Positions 44,450-56,013 of a stretch of 64,000 nt of DNA are shown here, piece by piece. Under the pieces are notes generated by a model. It had not been told where the DNA came from. It saw only the letters and a program-made list of their open reading frames with translations, and made no database searches. Source of the stretch: Piezodorus guildinii (taxonomy: Eukaryota > Arthropoda > Insecta > Hemiptera > Pentatomidae); NCBI GenBank assembly GCA_023052935.1, contig CM041293.1:168227341-168291340 (forward strand), in the 5' to 3' direction. Position numbers and translations under genes: made by a program. Position 1 is the first letter of the stretch. The number at the start of each line of letters is the position of its first letter.

Positions 44450-44862
44450 TATAGCTAATCTAAACTATAAGTTCTTGAAGCCGTCTTCTTTTCAGACGCC
44501 TCGGAGGATTGTCAGAAATCGAAGAGGAAGCAAGGATTGAAATTATTGGGTTAGAGAGGGAGTAGAGTTTGTCATCGAAGGATTGATACCTGGTTCGGGC
44601 CAAATCAGCTACATAGGGAATATTAAGGTATTTATGGATGAGCTTATTCGTGACAAAATAAGGAGCGTTTGGGATTTTTCGAAGGATTTTGGATTGAAGA
44701 CGGAAAGAATTTGATGGTTTAGTGGAGCTCCATATCTCAACTTTTGATTCTCGATAGGTTTTATGATGGTCATGTAGATGAGTCTTTTGTAGTTAAATGG
44801 AAGGTTAGAGCGTCTAGTAAGTTTTGAAGTAACCGAAAGTGGCAAGTATCTTTTTAGGTTTT
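44450..44862 (-). pseudogene. Jockey-like ORF2 C-terminal fragment
   Basis: The minus strand reads SVTSKLTRRSNLPFNYKRLI, then YMTIIKPI, the IYK.ILKPIW block, and later 'TLLILSRISSSINTLIFPM' in the region preceding the C-terminus. The RRLKKK-type ending lies near 44,500. Frames shift; it is a further 5'-truncated copy. Confidence 0.7.
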
Positions 44863-44887
44863 AATTAAACTTTACAATAAGTAACAA

Positions 44888-44965
44888 AAAACCTGGCGCG
44901 CACAACATACGGCTTTCACTAACATCCGTTGATGAATTCAATTTTTAATTATTTTGTTCTTCTAA
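44888..44965 (+). repeat. family A repeat, 5' fragment
   Basis: 'cctggcgcgcacaacatacg' then 'gctttcactaacatccgttg' matches the first 50 bp of family A, again after an A-run. Confidence 0.7.
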
Positions 44966-45419
44966 CTGTTTGACCTGTTAGCGATAATTCCGGCCAGTAT
45001 ACTAATGTCACTTCGAAAGGGAAAAGTGGAGTTGACATGGTCTGGTGATGCTATAGACATATAAATTCAATTGCCGATTTAAAGATAAAACATTTTATTT
45101 CAATCTCACAACACTCTCCTATAGATAAAAAGCTGACTATTTGTCTTATAACTACTCATAACATTACGTTGAGAAAACCAAACATCTCTTCGTCGCGAAA
45201 TAGGTTTTTTTTTTATTTCAAAGTCCCTTGTAGTTAGGGTTGAAATTCCTGAATCCTTATGTTTGTAGGACATCTCTTCTACTGACATGGTACATTTCAA
45301 GAGAGGGGTGAGGAGGCGGGAAAGGATATCTTCTTCGTAGGTATGTCATTAATCTTCTTCTGGGGCCCGGGCTCACGGGATTTTTAATTCATGAATTAAT
45401 CCTCAGAGAAGGCTGAGGC
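44966..45419. other. intergenic DNA, nothing recognised
   Basis: No gene or repeat match was noticed. Confidence 0.45.
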
Positions 45420-46400
45420 TCCCTCCATATTGTTGCAAGCTTTGTGGCATACCTGTTGGGGAAAGAGTCTGAAATAAACGGATCGTACAAAATTTTAGGC
45501 TGTCAAAGAATTTAATCTATCTCCTAGTGATGTAGTCAGTCACTGTCAGGAGTTCGAAGGTAGAGTGCAGTATGTCTGTTGTAGAGTCGTATGTCTTACT
45601 ATACGTCTCAGCACGCCAGTCTGGAACTGTTGGAGTTTCTTCGCCGTGGCAGGTTTCATAATACCTAACATAGGTACACCATGCATCAGTGGTGGCCTGA
45701 TCACGCTTTTATAAATCATCAATTTGAGGAGGAGTGATAGGTTTGGAGATGTCAGAGGATGGTTCAGTCGGTATGTCTTGGCCTCCACCATCTGTAGTTT
45801 TTTTTATTCCAGTGGCGAGTTAGTGTTAAGTGCATATCGAGGGTGATGCCAAGATATAATATACTGTTAACCGGTTTGCTAACTATGCCCGCTACCTTAT
45901 AGGTTTTCGGAAGTTCTGGAAGGAGAAAATACAGTCCGTCTTTTTGGGATGGACTGTCATATTTAGTTCTTCCTGGTGATTACAGCCGTGGAGCTGTTTT
46001 TGCATTTATTGAGCTGCAATAGATAGCTATGTCGTCGGCATAAGCAGCAACAGTCGCTAGCACAGACCCTTGGGGAACTCCACAGATAAGTGCGATGTCT
46101 TCAGATACCGCTTCGCCAACTTGTACTTTTATGTACCGCTTATGTACTTGTAAGGACCGCAGGATGGTATAGAGCTGTTCGGGAACTTCGTTGTCTCTTA
46201 GTGTCTAACATAGAAAACTATGTGACACGGAGTCGAACGCTTCCCTACAGTCTACAGAGATCATAGCAGTCGCATCGTTCTTCATAGTAGCTTAGCACAC
46301 TTCCGACTTTAACTTCGCCAGATGGTGATCCGGACATAGACCGGCATGGAAACCGCAGGAGTTCAGGAGGGTTAAGGGCTACTTCGCAAAATAGGACGAC
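45420..46400 (-). pseudogene. LINE reverse transcriptase fragment
   Basis: Reading leftwards: AMISVDCREAFDSVSHSFL (RT motif A, about 46,210-46,270); ICGVPQGSVLA (about 46,065-46,095), then a deletion to AAYADDIAIYCSS (catalytic YADD, about 46,020-46,050); and at 45,791-45,546 SLLLKLMIYKSVIRPPLMHG then KKLQQFQTGVLRRIVRHTTL. This is a Jockey-superfamily-like RT with one internal deletion and several shifts. It resembles 35,440-36,065. Confidence 0.82.
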
Positions 46401-48129
46401 TTGAAAATCTTAACATACCATGACCTAATTATGGATTCTCCGAGAACAGATTATTTTATAAGCTTACAAACTGTCGTATATAATCTCATATAATCTCATA
46501 GTGAAATCACAAAAACTTCATTCATTAAAGAAAAAAAATCTTGATAATAATAATAACTGCCATAGAACAAGTAAACCCCGGTTCGATTATAAATGAGTAT
46601 TGGCGAAAAGTTACTTTGGTTGTAAAATCTTGTACTCTAGAAAAAAAAGTTGATTTAGAAGGAGTTATTTTGAGAATTTTAAGATTTATCCTGCAGCAAA
46701 GTAATCGAACTCGTTAAAGTGCAAGTCTACTACTACTTCCATTGAGGTGCAATCATATCTTCAGAAAAATATCTCAGTAAGGAAACGACAGACACTCCAT
46801 AAAATCCTGGCAGAGCGTGCCCCAGAGAGGCAGCTAAACTGTTCAGCTGACTGATGGAGATACAGGTGAGGGGCGATTTACAAAGGAGCCAGGAGGGGTT
46901 GGGTAAGTGCCCGTATTGTCAGGAGCCCTTATATTTCTATCCCGGCCAAGAATTGTGTGCTCCTCATTCATAATAAGGTCCGGCTCCTGAATACCAATTG
47001 ACCGTCTCATCTCGACCGCTCTCCTCTCCACATGGAAATATCACCAGCTTGGATATGTATTGTGAACCCGTAAAGGCGGAAGAAGCTACTGTCCCTAAAG
47101 TATACTTCCCAACGAAGTATTATTAGTACATATAATTTTTGTGTGTGTGTTTTTTTTTATATATACCGTTAGGAACTTTTGCAACAAGGATTTTTAATTT
47201 AAAAAAAAATAAATCGATAGAAAAATAATATACTTTACTGTCATAATACTTTCAAATAATGTTATTGTAAATATTTCGAGACCTGGGACGTTCCAGGGTG
47301 CTCTTAATCTTAAAATATTTTTATGAGGCTGGATGATTAAACAATGTAGTAGACTGTATTTTAAATGAAATATATTATGGAATAATATAGGAACATAATA
47401 TGATGTAAGATTACAATCTATTAAGAATTACAAGGAAATTAAAATTTGATTTAGATTAAATTATTTCTATTATTACGTATCTGCCTGATGCAAGGGTGGG
47501 GCGGTCTCTCCTCTTAATTCATTCCTCCGTTCCTGGGCCGGCCGGCGCCTATCCTTCTACTCCTCCATTTGGATGAGGATGATACTTGTTAAATATGATG
47601 AAGAAGATTGCGTCTGTAGATCCATGTGCTTTTCTTTTCTGGGGTTCTTGCTATATCACCCCTAGAGGATTCTGGTCTCATTGCGAGTCCCTACATATGC
47701 CGCCAGATGGCCCTGTGTGCGCTTGGTTGTATTGCAGCATGCAAGATGCCATATTTGAAATGGGTTAAGGGCCGTGTTCCCTTAACAGTTATTAATCGCA
47801 TGATTTACGGTGAATTTCCTTGAATAAGTGACTAAGATATAGTCATCTCTTAAAAATTAAAAAGATATAAGAGAAGAAAATAAACTTTATTTACAAATTT
47901 ACAAGATGTTTACAAATGATTTCGGATGAGACATCGATGAAATCAGCAAGTTTTTTTTTATTTTTAGGAAATTATAATTCATTAGCCTAAATGACTTAAA
48001 TGTAATAGATTGAAACTAAAATTATAGTGCTTTTGTAGGAAAAATTATACAAAAAAAAAAAACTATATAAAAAAGAATGAAATGATTGAAAATATAACTC
48101 GTTTGTTCTGTTTGTTTGTTTATTTATTT
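46401..48129. other. unassigned; two GC-richer patches
   Basis: 46,800-47,090 and 47,490-47,830 are clearly less AT-rich than their surroundings. Open frames there (60-65 codons) show no motif I recognise. They may be LINE ORF1 or untranslated pieces. Between and around them is plain AT-rich DNA. Confidence 0.4.
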
Positions 48130-48372
48130 AACGTCACTTTATGCTACTATGGCTAATCGGACGATGCTACAGTGGGAGTCCTAAATTTTGCCTAACCAAG
48201 ATAGGGATTTTTAACGAGTACCTGACATCGCACAGGCTCGGGACCACATTTTAACGTCCCTTCCGAAGGACGGCATAACTAAGGATTTTTTACTCCCATT
48301 AAAAAATCCTAGGACCACCAGCGGGTTTGAACCCATGATCTTTGGCATAGGAGGCTATGTTTGTTCTTTTAT
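48130..48372 (-). repeat. SINE-like repeat, family S3 copy 2
   Basis: Matches 20,021-20,262. Its right end reads on the minus strand as 'atgggttcaaacccg', a B-box-like block. Confidence 0.75.
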
Positions 48373-48460
48373 GATTAGAGCGTTTCAAAGAAGATTTATT
48401 ATTACATTAAACCAAGTAAATTATTTGTTATTTTTTAAAATCAAAAAGCCGATATATATA

Positions 48461-49360
48461 TTGGGTTGATGCAAAATTAATGCAGGTTTCCTCTATTGCA
48501 ATATCTTAATTCCAATTGTGTAAACAAAGCTAATCCTAACATTGATCATTATTATACCAAAACAAACCTTATCTAATACCCTCTCTTTCACCATGAATTT
48601 GTTTAGTAAAATCGTTTTGTTCAGTGTGTTCAAAGGTCTTGAATCGAAAATGTCAAAGTGCGATTTTCGTCAAATTTATTTTTACGAATTTAAATTAGGG
48701 CGCAGCGCTGCGCAAACGGCTCGTAATATTAATGAAGTTTGGGGTCAAGGGGCTATTAATGAGTGCACGGTGCAGCGTTGGTTCCAGAAGTTTCGCAGAG
48801 GAGATTTCGACCTCGAAGACAAGGAAGGTCGGGGCCGTCATCTTGCTCTGGACAACGACCAGCTGAGGTCAAAAGTGGAAGAAGACCCAACCAAAACCAC
48901 ACGAGAAATGGCGGCGGAACTCGGAACTCAAAAATTGCAACGTCTTTGCCCAGCATTGATGAATCGGAAGGGGCCGATCCTGCTCCACGATAACACCAGA
49001 CCACACGTTGCACAACCAACGCTTCAACGACTGCACGAGTTGGGCTACGAAGTTCTCCAACATCCGCCTTATTCACCTGACCTCTCTCCTACATACTTCC
49101 ACTTTTTCAGGCATCTGGACAACTTTTTGAGGGAGAAAAATTTTCAAAACCAGGACGACATTGAAAATTCTTTTCGTGATTTCATTGAGTCCAGGGATTT
49201 GGATTTTTTTTTCTGGTGGAATAAGAAAGCTTGTTGAACGTTGGCAAAAGTGCATTGATTCAGATGGAAATTATTTTGATTAAATATATATGGTTAAAGT
49301 AAAGATATGGCGTATTTACAATACCTACTAAAAACCTGCATTAATTTTGCATCAACCCAA
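48461..49360 (+). mobile_element. mariner-like element, family Mar-B (Hsmar1-like)
   Basis: Inverted ends of 29 bp are identical (TTGGGTTGATGCAAAATTAA, then TGCAGGTTT), with TA at 48,459-48,460 and 49,361-49,362. The ends and protein are unlike Mar-A and close to the cecropia/Hsmar1 type. The 900-bp element is internally deleted. Confidence 0.96.
48650..49283 (+). pseudogene. Hsmar1-type mariner transposase, in-frame internal deletion
   Basis: From MSKCDFRQIYFYEFKLGRSA the frame is open for 196 codons to 49,237. N-terminal helix-turn-helix (to TREMAAELG) is joined in frame to the late catalytic domain (QKLQRLCPALMNRKGPILLH, then DNTRPHVAQPTLQRLHELGY). The first catalytic Asp is deleted, the second (HDN) is kept, and the third (normally in SPTDYHFF) reads SPTYFHFF. 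A slip in a T-run near 49,206 shifts the last residues, whose true ending (VERWQKCIDSDGNYFD) is in another frame. A 36-codon upstream extension to 48,542 is judged untranslated leader. Catalysis is not expected; DNA binding could persist. Confidence 0.92.
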
Positions 49361-49362
49361 TA

Positions 49363-50261
49363 AAAGAGGACGAATTTAATAAAGGAATCAAATCCCATCT
49401 ATTTCTATAAGTCATGGTTTGCGTACTATTTAGTGGCAATATGAGACTGATAAATAATAAATAAAATAAAAAATCATGAAAAAATATCGTAACACAGTTT
49501 GTGTAATAGTAAGAAGTAATGTTATATGAATTAATTGCCGTTAAGAAAAAATTATCACTTCTTCATAAGAAAATAATAATGTGTCGAATCGAAAGTATAT
49601 GATTACTTTACCTTTACCTGAATAAAGGAAAAGGAAATAATAATAATATCTACATATCCTTTTTTTTTATATACTTTATATTCCTTTTAAATGCAAGACA
49701 ATTATTTTTTTATTAAAATTATATTTTGTTATAATTTTGACGCGAACCTATACGGAAGATAAAGAAATAATTTGCCGTCAACGGCGTCGGGGATACGTTA
49801 ACGCATGGCCTGACTGCTTTGCAGGATGGTTAGTTCTTGCTGTTTTTACTAAATAAAATGGTCCAGTAGAATTAGGTCAAAAAGGGTGAGGTTTTGATTT
49901 CTAAATACACGTTTTCCGTCATCTTGGAAAAACCTCTAAAAAAAAGCACTTTTTCAGCTTTTTTCCTTTTAAACCGCTTTCTGGACTTTTTATAGCAAAT
50001 GTTGTCGTTAGTAGTTTTAAATAACAACATATTTTCTATATGTTTGGTATATTGGAAGATTTGGAGCAAATACTGAGATAAGAGGGCTTCCATTTTGGAA
50101 ATTATTTTTTTATATAAAAAAAAAACAGAAACTGTCAGAAAAGTTGGTTTTCTCGCTTTAATAACTATTTTGGAGTGCAATTTATTACTAAATACATAAG
50201 AATAAAACATTTAGAGGATTAAATTTATGACAAGTTAGATACAAACGATTTTTAATTACTC
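49363..50261. other. AT-rich intergenic DNA
   Basis: No gene recognised. The open frame at 49,872-50,210 (minus) is low-complexity. Confidence 0.5.
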
Positions 50262-50672
50262 CCAAGCTCTACTAAGCCATCTAATTCCTCCCGTATCCAA
50301 TCCTTACTATCCAAAATCCTTCGCAAAATCCGTAATGCTCCTTATTTCGTCACAAATAAAATCATCCATAACGACCTTAATATCCCATTTGTTGCAGACC
50401 TTTCTCCTACCAGATATAGCACTTTTAATTCCAAACTCCCAGCCCATATAAACCCTCTTGTCCGCAACCTATCAACCTGACATATTCCTGACAACCCTTC
50501 GAGGCGATTGAAAAGAAGATGGCCTCGGGATCTACTTACTTAAATAAACATCGAAGTTCTACCGCTGGGTAGTTTCTTCACAAGCCTTTCACGCCCTTTA
50601 TTCTAATTCAACAGTTTTACTTATTGGATTTATGTTAATACAGTTGTAAAATTCAATAAAATATCAATAAAA
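50262..50672 (+). pseudogene. Jockey-like ORF2 C-terminus and 3' end
   Basis: The plus strand reads IQSLLSKILRKIRNAPYFVT, then NKIIHNDLNIPFVADLSPTRY, FNSKLPAHINPLVRNLS, an in-frame stop, and NPSRRLKRRWPRDLLT. It is followed by a 3' UTR with 'caataaaatatcaataaaaa' at 50,656-50,675. This is a short 5'-truncated copy of the family at 7,433-9,621, well enough preserved to read in essentially one frame. Confidence 0.87.
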
Positions 50673-52051
50673 AAAATTACCACTAAGTTATACCAAGAAA
50701 TGTTGAAATAACATTTTTACTGAAAGTAACCTGTAAATAAAAAATACTCTGTTCTTTCGTACTTCTAAATGTACAATTATCTTCAAAATATTATCTATGC
50801 ATATTCAAGGATAACAAAAGCATGTTATATTCAATATTTGGTCCATTATGTTATAAGTTATAAGAGCGTTTTGCACCTTCAAAGCTACAGCTGATTTCGT
50901 TGTAGAAGATATAAGAGTATATTAGATATATGACCGAATATGGTAATAGAGCATACCCTCATTAAAGTAGTGTAGAGTTCTGGAGGATTGACACGCGGAC
51001 GAGGAATAACGGACAGCGTTCTCACTCGCTGGACTCTGGGGTTAGCTGTGTTACAAAATGTTTGTCATGAATTTGAGAATCACTGCAGTTGTAAATCTCA
51101 ACTCCAGCACACTTGACATAAGGTCACATAAGCTACACACCCTAGGAAGCGGGTCAGGATGCTCTAAGGAGGCAGCCCCTCCATGACTTGGGGGCTGATA
51201 ACTCCTAAATCAGCGCTGGATTGTTTGAAATTCTATTGAATTTTCAATTACTAAAAAATCGAATAATATAATAACATTTTAACATAAACAACAAATAGAT
51301 TAAAATCGATTTTCATGAATGGCCAATTAATGTTTCTAATTTCAACCGATTATTAAATATAATAATGAAAAGACTTTATAAAATAAACATAAAATGCATT
51401 TTAAGTACACTTTACGTACACACGATTAACTCATTATTCCTAAGTAATAAACACTCATTTTATCGAACTGAGCTTTTAAACATGAATGACAACACACTTA
51501 CATTGCACCGTTGCGAAGCAAGAGCGGTTAGCTTAGTTTATCATAAAGAAATTAAAAAAAGTAACTTTTTTTATTTATCTTTTACCAATATCTCGTAGCT
51601 TCAAAACGAAACGATTCTGAGGGACTAACGGTAGACGGATATATACCGCTGGGTGCACTATAACCAAATATATCCTCTTTATCCCTTCTCCGGCCTCTTA
51701 ACTTTCCGCTTCCTTGCCCGTTCCAGTACATCCAGGCTTCCTGGAAATAAAAAAATCCTTCCTCCATGAATATTTTTTGACTTCAATATTTATTCCCCTT
51801 CAAGTATCATAATATACATATTATTAACTACACAAATAGAAAAATAGTTAATTTATTAAATAGCCATCTGTCAGGTCTTTATAATTGCTAATCTATTGAT
51901 CAAATTAATTATGGATCAATCCATTCGATATCGTCCGCTCAATGCTCGGTCAACATTTTTGATTTTCATGATTTATTTATTCTTCATCTTTCTGGAATAT
52001 ACAACGGTTGATAAAATATATTTCTGCTAATACTTTTACTGCTAATACTTG
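50673..52051. other. intergenic DNA; GC-richer patch at 50,940-51,210
   Basis: The patch has no recognised coding motif or second copy. The rest is AT-rich. Confidence 0.45.
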
Positions 52052-52628
52052 GGGGAAATCTCTGTAATTCTAGTAATTTTGTATATATCAAATCAAAACA
52101 AAAACTTACAACATAATAAGGATTCGCTATAAACTTTTATCACAACATCAATATTTTCATAACAGCGAAGAGATTTTTTTTAATTCGGGAACAAGCTGAG
52201 TCTCAGTCACTAAATTAATGTTATCATATATGCGTATAATCTGTATTAGTTACAAAATTTTTCACTCAGTCACATTTGAGTTATTCCCGTGTAATAATCG
52301 ATAAAAAAAAAAAATTGCTTTTTTTAACTATGTTCATGGACAGTTCATGAACTATGTTCTAAAGATCGACATTTTTCACAAAAAGTAGAAAAATTACTAT
52401 AAAAGACAAAATAATTGAATCTATTTTCTTTTATAAACTTTTAACTTGCTAAATGTTTCGTTTTTTATTAATTTTAGAGATTTCTTAAACAATTTCTTCA
52501 CTATTTAGAAAATGAATCGTATTGACAAAAATTTTGAAGCGGATTCTCATTATATTATTATCTTTTGTTTTGATTTGATATCTACAAAATTACCAGGATT
52601 AGAAAGATTTTCCCACAACGCATGTTTT
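52052..52628. repeat. imperfect long inverted repeat (hairpin element)
   Basis: The left arm from about 52,060 ('gggggaaatctctgtaattc', 'tagtaattttgtatatatca', 'aatcaaaacaaaa') is the imperfect complement of the right arm to about 52,625 ('ttttgttttgatttgatatc', 'tacaaaattaccaggatta', 'gaaagattttccc'). Arms are about 95-140 bp, the loop about 300 bp. No coding. A MITE-like or foldback origin is plausible. Confidence 0.75.
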
Positions 52629-53063
52629 TGTCACAACGCTGACTTAAAATGGTTGGAACACTAAAAGTATTAAACAGAAAATAATTGTATCCATGTTCCA
52701 TCAGGAAAAATAGAGGATAACTGGAAATCAAATATGTCAAGTGCCAAGATCAATGAAAATTGGACGTTTTCAAATGGATTGGCCCTATTGATGTTTCGGT
52801 TTATTTCTATATCATGACTCCACCAATTACAAAAAAAAATCCTTTTAAGTTTAACTTAGCGGGCAAAGAAAAAAAATAAAAGTGTATCAAGGCAATCAAG
52901 AAATAAAATAACTTTTTACTCAACTCAATTTCAATATCGACATTTAATATTTCTCTCCTAAAATACAGAGATAAATAAGGATACATATACTCATATCCTT
53001 ATTCTAAATGTTACTTAAAAAAATATTTTATTGATGAAAAAATCTTTATAAATAGTTTGATGC

Positions 53064-53067
<4 letters not shown>
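52629..53067. other. AT-rich intergenic DNA
   Basis: Nothing recognised. Confidence 0.5.

Positions 53068-53147
<80 letters not shown>
53068..53147. repeat. (TA)n microsatellite, about 40 units
   Basis: Pure alternating TA. Confidence 0.97.
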
Positions 53148-53149
<2 letters not shown>

Positions 53150-53814
53150 AAATTAACGAGGTAAAAAAATGCACTTTTCGGACTATACAGAGGTATAACA
53201 AAAATTGCATTATAATTCACTTATTTGCCTTTGAATATAATTATTTGCCTTTCATATAAAAACAAAATCAATTCAGCTAAATAATTTATACTCATGAAGA
53301 AAATATCATGACTTTTTAAATAGTAACTAAAGGAAAGTATAAAATGCATATCCATATAAATATTGTTTAAACGATCTCTTTTTTTAATAAATTTCCGACA
53401 GTTTAATTATTGAAAGAAGAGATTCATTCATATTAAAAGAAAAAATATTTTTTTAGAAGTAATTGATTATTAATTTTAATACTAAATAATCTTGGTATTT
53501 TTTCCCGGAACTTATAGACTACGCGAATATCCTTATATTCATATCTTTTCACACCCCTCCTTCTTCTTCTCTACTTACTTCTTTTTTTTTCTTTCTTCCC
53601 ATCTCTTCTTCACTCTTTCCGGTTGTTCTTGCCTTCTTTCTTCCGTCCACACCACTCCTTTCCTCGCACACCTTAATTTCTTTTATTCTTCTCCCATATT
53701 CATCCCTGTCAAAGCAGTCTTGGTCTGTTATTTTCAGTTCCTTAGTTTCTTTCTCCGTCTACCCTCCAGCACTCTTGTATTCTCTTATTTTATAGAAGAT
53801 TTCTCTATTTAATC
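53148..53814. other. intergenic DNA with a pyrimidine-rich tract
   Basis: 53,545-53,790 is strongly C+T biased on the plus strand. The 106-codon frame across it is compositional; its context suggests a LINE part on the minus strand, as recognisable LINE sequence begins at 53,815. Confidence 0.45.
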
Positions 53815-54075
53815 TATTTGGGTGCATCCTCACCACATGTCCATCGAACCTCAGTCTTTTTATTCTAATGTCCGTTTCCAAATCGTTAATTTATATATTT
53901 CCTTATTAGATCTTAACCTGTAGCCTTCCTGTGTCTTTTTTGGACCATAAATTCTTCTTTCTATTCCTAATATTTTCCTCAGGCTGGGTAGGGAAGTGGT
54001 ATCCATTAATATCACTGGTTTAACGACTGTATTATAATGTCTTGTCTTGGCGTTTGTTGACAAGTTCCTTTAAAA
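53815..54075 (-). pseudogene. LINE reverse transcriptase post-palm fragment
   Basis: The minus strand from 54,063 reads MSTNAKTRHYNTVVKPVILM and then LPSLRKILGIERRIYGPKKT, followed by GYRLRSNKEIYKLTI. This matches the KLR.YKTVI.PV.LYG ... ERRI...I.GP ... YR.RSN.ELY block of many RTE-like and related LINE proteins. Only about 80 codons remain. Confidence 0.75.
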
Positions 54076-54861
54076 ATAATTTTTTAGAAGTAATTTATTA
54101 TTAATTTTAATACTAAATAATCTTGGTATATAATATATAATATTAATTTTCAAATACGTTTATAAATTTTAATAATTTTTTATTTATTCGTCAGGAACGA
54201 GCTGGTGATATGTTATTGTTATATTAACATTTTCCCAAAGTTTCGTTTACTTTTTATTTTATCATGTTAGTATATTTTTATTCGTACCTACATAGAGGGT
54301 GGGTATATTAAATATATTTAGATAGTTTTTAATATAAGTTCATACTAGACTCTAATAATGAAATAAAACACCTAAAAACGGTTGAATAAATAAATAGGAT
54401 AATAATCATAACTAGTAGAATCATAAAAAGGATCGTCAGTACAAAACACTACTATAAACAACTCTTTCGTGGATAAGTTATAGTTACAAATTTAAATAAA
54501 TGTCTCGTCTATCCATATAAAATCTGAGAACTAGCATAATTCACCATTACGATCCAAATATTTAGTGGTTAAAAGAGGTCCGAGTTTCTCTTAATACAAA
54601 TTACTATAACCTGGAAAATTTCAATAGGACAGAGCATTACGTTCCGGAAAATAGTTCAGGAAAATGCTGAAAAGAAGAGGAATGAAAGAGCCTATCGAGG
54701 CGGCCTTGAAAAGGTAAGTATCCAGCCTTTCCTCAAGAACCACTTTTTTATATATACCAAACCTACATAACAGTCAAACATCTAAACAATTTTTTCTTGG
54801 AATAGATTTTCGTTGTACGCGCCCAAGCAATTTTAAATAATTGTTTCTACGATATTATATA
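54076..54861. other. AT-rich intergenic DNA
   Basis: Nothing recognised. 'aaataatcttggtat' at 53,484 is repeated at 54,116, with matching flanks ('agaagtaatt.attattaat'), a direct repeat about 630 bp apart that brackets the LINE fragment. Confidence 0.55.
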
Positions 54862-55798
54862 CTAGCGTACCCAGCAAACGTTATTCCGTCATATAAATTA
54901 TTTTGCTCCTTTTTACGATTTTATCAAAAACGATGTAAAATTAAATGGTCTTTAATACCGAGTGGGTTTCATTTGATATTTGATCACGGAAAGTTGAAAT
55001 TTCCTTTCTCTAATGATCCTTTAATTTATTTTATTAAAAAAAAATTAACCATGTAATCTTATTAGAAATTGATAAAATATAGCTAAATATAAAAGTTTAA
55101 AACATTTTATAAATAAATAAAGAAGAAAAGAGTAAAAATATTTTTTTAATGTAATTGTTTTTTTATGAGCATAAGGAAAGTAATATGGGTGTATGATATA
55201 CCGTAGGAATGTCAATTATATACAAAATATTATCTCATATAAAAATTTATAAAAGGTAATGGAAAATGACGATAATGAATAAGGTTTAAACAAAGTACTA
55301 ACTATTAAACATTAATATTTTATATTGTTATAGTCTAATAAACTTTTTGATATAAAAGAATAAACTTTTTATTCAAATTTATTTTAAATTTTTTAATACA
55401 TTTCAAATTGATTTCGATTAATATAAAAGATGTAAGAAAAAGTAGAGTGTAATGCGGGCGGCAGCAGATTCCTTAATACGAACGACAGATAAATTATTTC
55501 GGTATTGTGCAAACAAAAGTACTAAAATTGCGATTAAAAAATGCGAGCGGGGCCGAGGGAAAGGAGGGTGAAATCTTGGGGTTGTAAGTATTTTTCAACA
55601 CCGAATAAAAAAAAAACAATATACAAAGACATAATTGTAAAAAAGTTCTAGATAAGGACACCTGAATCACTCAACGGTATGGAATATACTTTAGGACCTA
55701 TTCTCATATCTATCAGATATGCATAAAAATTTCATAAAAATTTGATCGAGCCTTTTCGGAAGAGTAGACCGTCATACGAGATTATGTTATATACTAGA
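54862..55798 (-). mobile_element. Helitron-like element with both termini
   Basis: On the minus strand it starts TCTAGTATATAACATAATCTCG at 55,798, preceded by A, and ends ...GGGTACGCTAG at 54,862, followed by T. This is insertion between A and T with 5' TC and 3' CTAG, as Helitrons do. The interior near 55,560-55,790 ('tttcataaaaatttgatcga' then 'gccttttcgga') matches 960-1,180. No Rep/helicase is encoded, so it is non-autonomous. Confidence 0.82.
54890..55468 (-). repeat. family A fragment inside the Helitron
   Basis: It matches the part of family A from near its 5' start (55,468, 'gaatctgctgccgcccgc' on the minus strand) to the 'tcgtttttgataaaatcg' region at 54,920. The outer 3' third with the CA tract is missing. 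It was captured or nested. Confidence 0.75.
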
Positions 55799-55849
55799 TT
55801 ACAATGGAAGAAATATAAAAATTAATTCAACGATTGGTATGGGACTATC

Positions 55850-56010
55850 ACAATTTTAAAAACCTCACGACTCCAAGATAAATCCCAACCAATTACTTAT
55901 ACTTTCCAACAAAAAACCTGACTCCCAGTATATTTCGATACTATTCAAATTCCACGGGTCGACACAATAAGATATCTAAGGTTGACATTCGAAAGAAGAA
56001 TGACATGAAA
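55850..56010 (+). pseudogene. Jockey-like ORF2 fragment, left of an insertion
   Basis: It reads ITYTFQQKT, a stop, then LPVYFDTIQIPRVDTIRYLR and LTFERRMT, the thumb region equal to 8,810-8,930. It breaks at 56,010, where a reverse LINE starts, and resumes at about 56,735. Confidence 0.78.
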
Positions 56011-56013
56011 TGA

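Noticed and set aside
47586..47823. Possible host exon or small gene
   Set aside because: Overlapping short frames of 60-65 codons without motifs, splice context or copies; not supportable as a gene.
48542..48649. Upstream start for the mariner transposase (36 extra codons)
   Set aside because: The family's conserved N-terminus begins at MSKCDFRQ (48,650); the upstream codons lie in the element's 5' leader.
49872..50210. 112-codon minus-strand frame
   Set aside because: Low-complexity, AT-driven composition with no recognisable motif.
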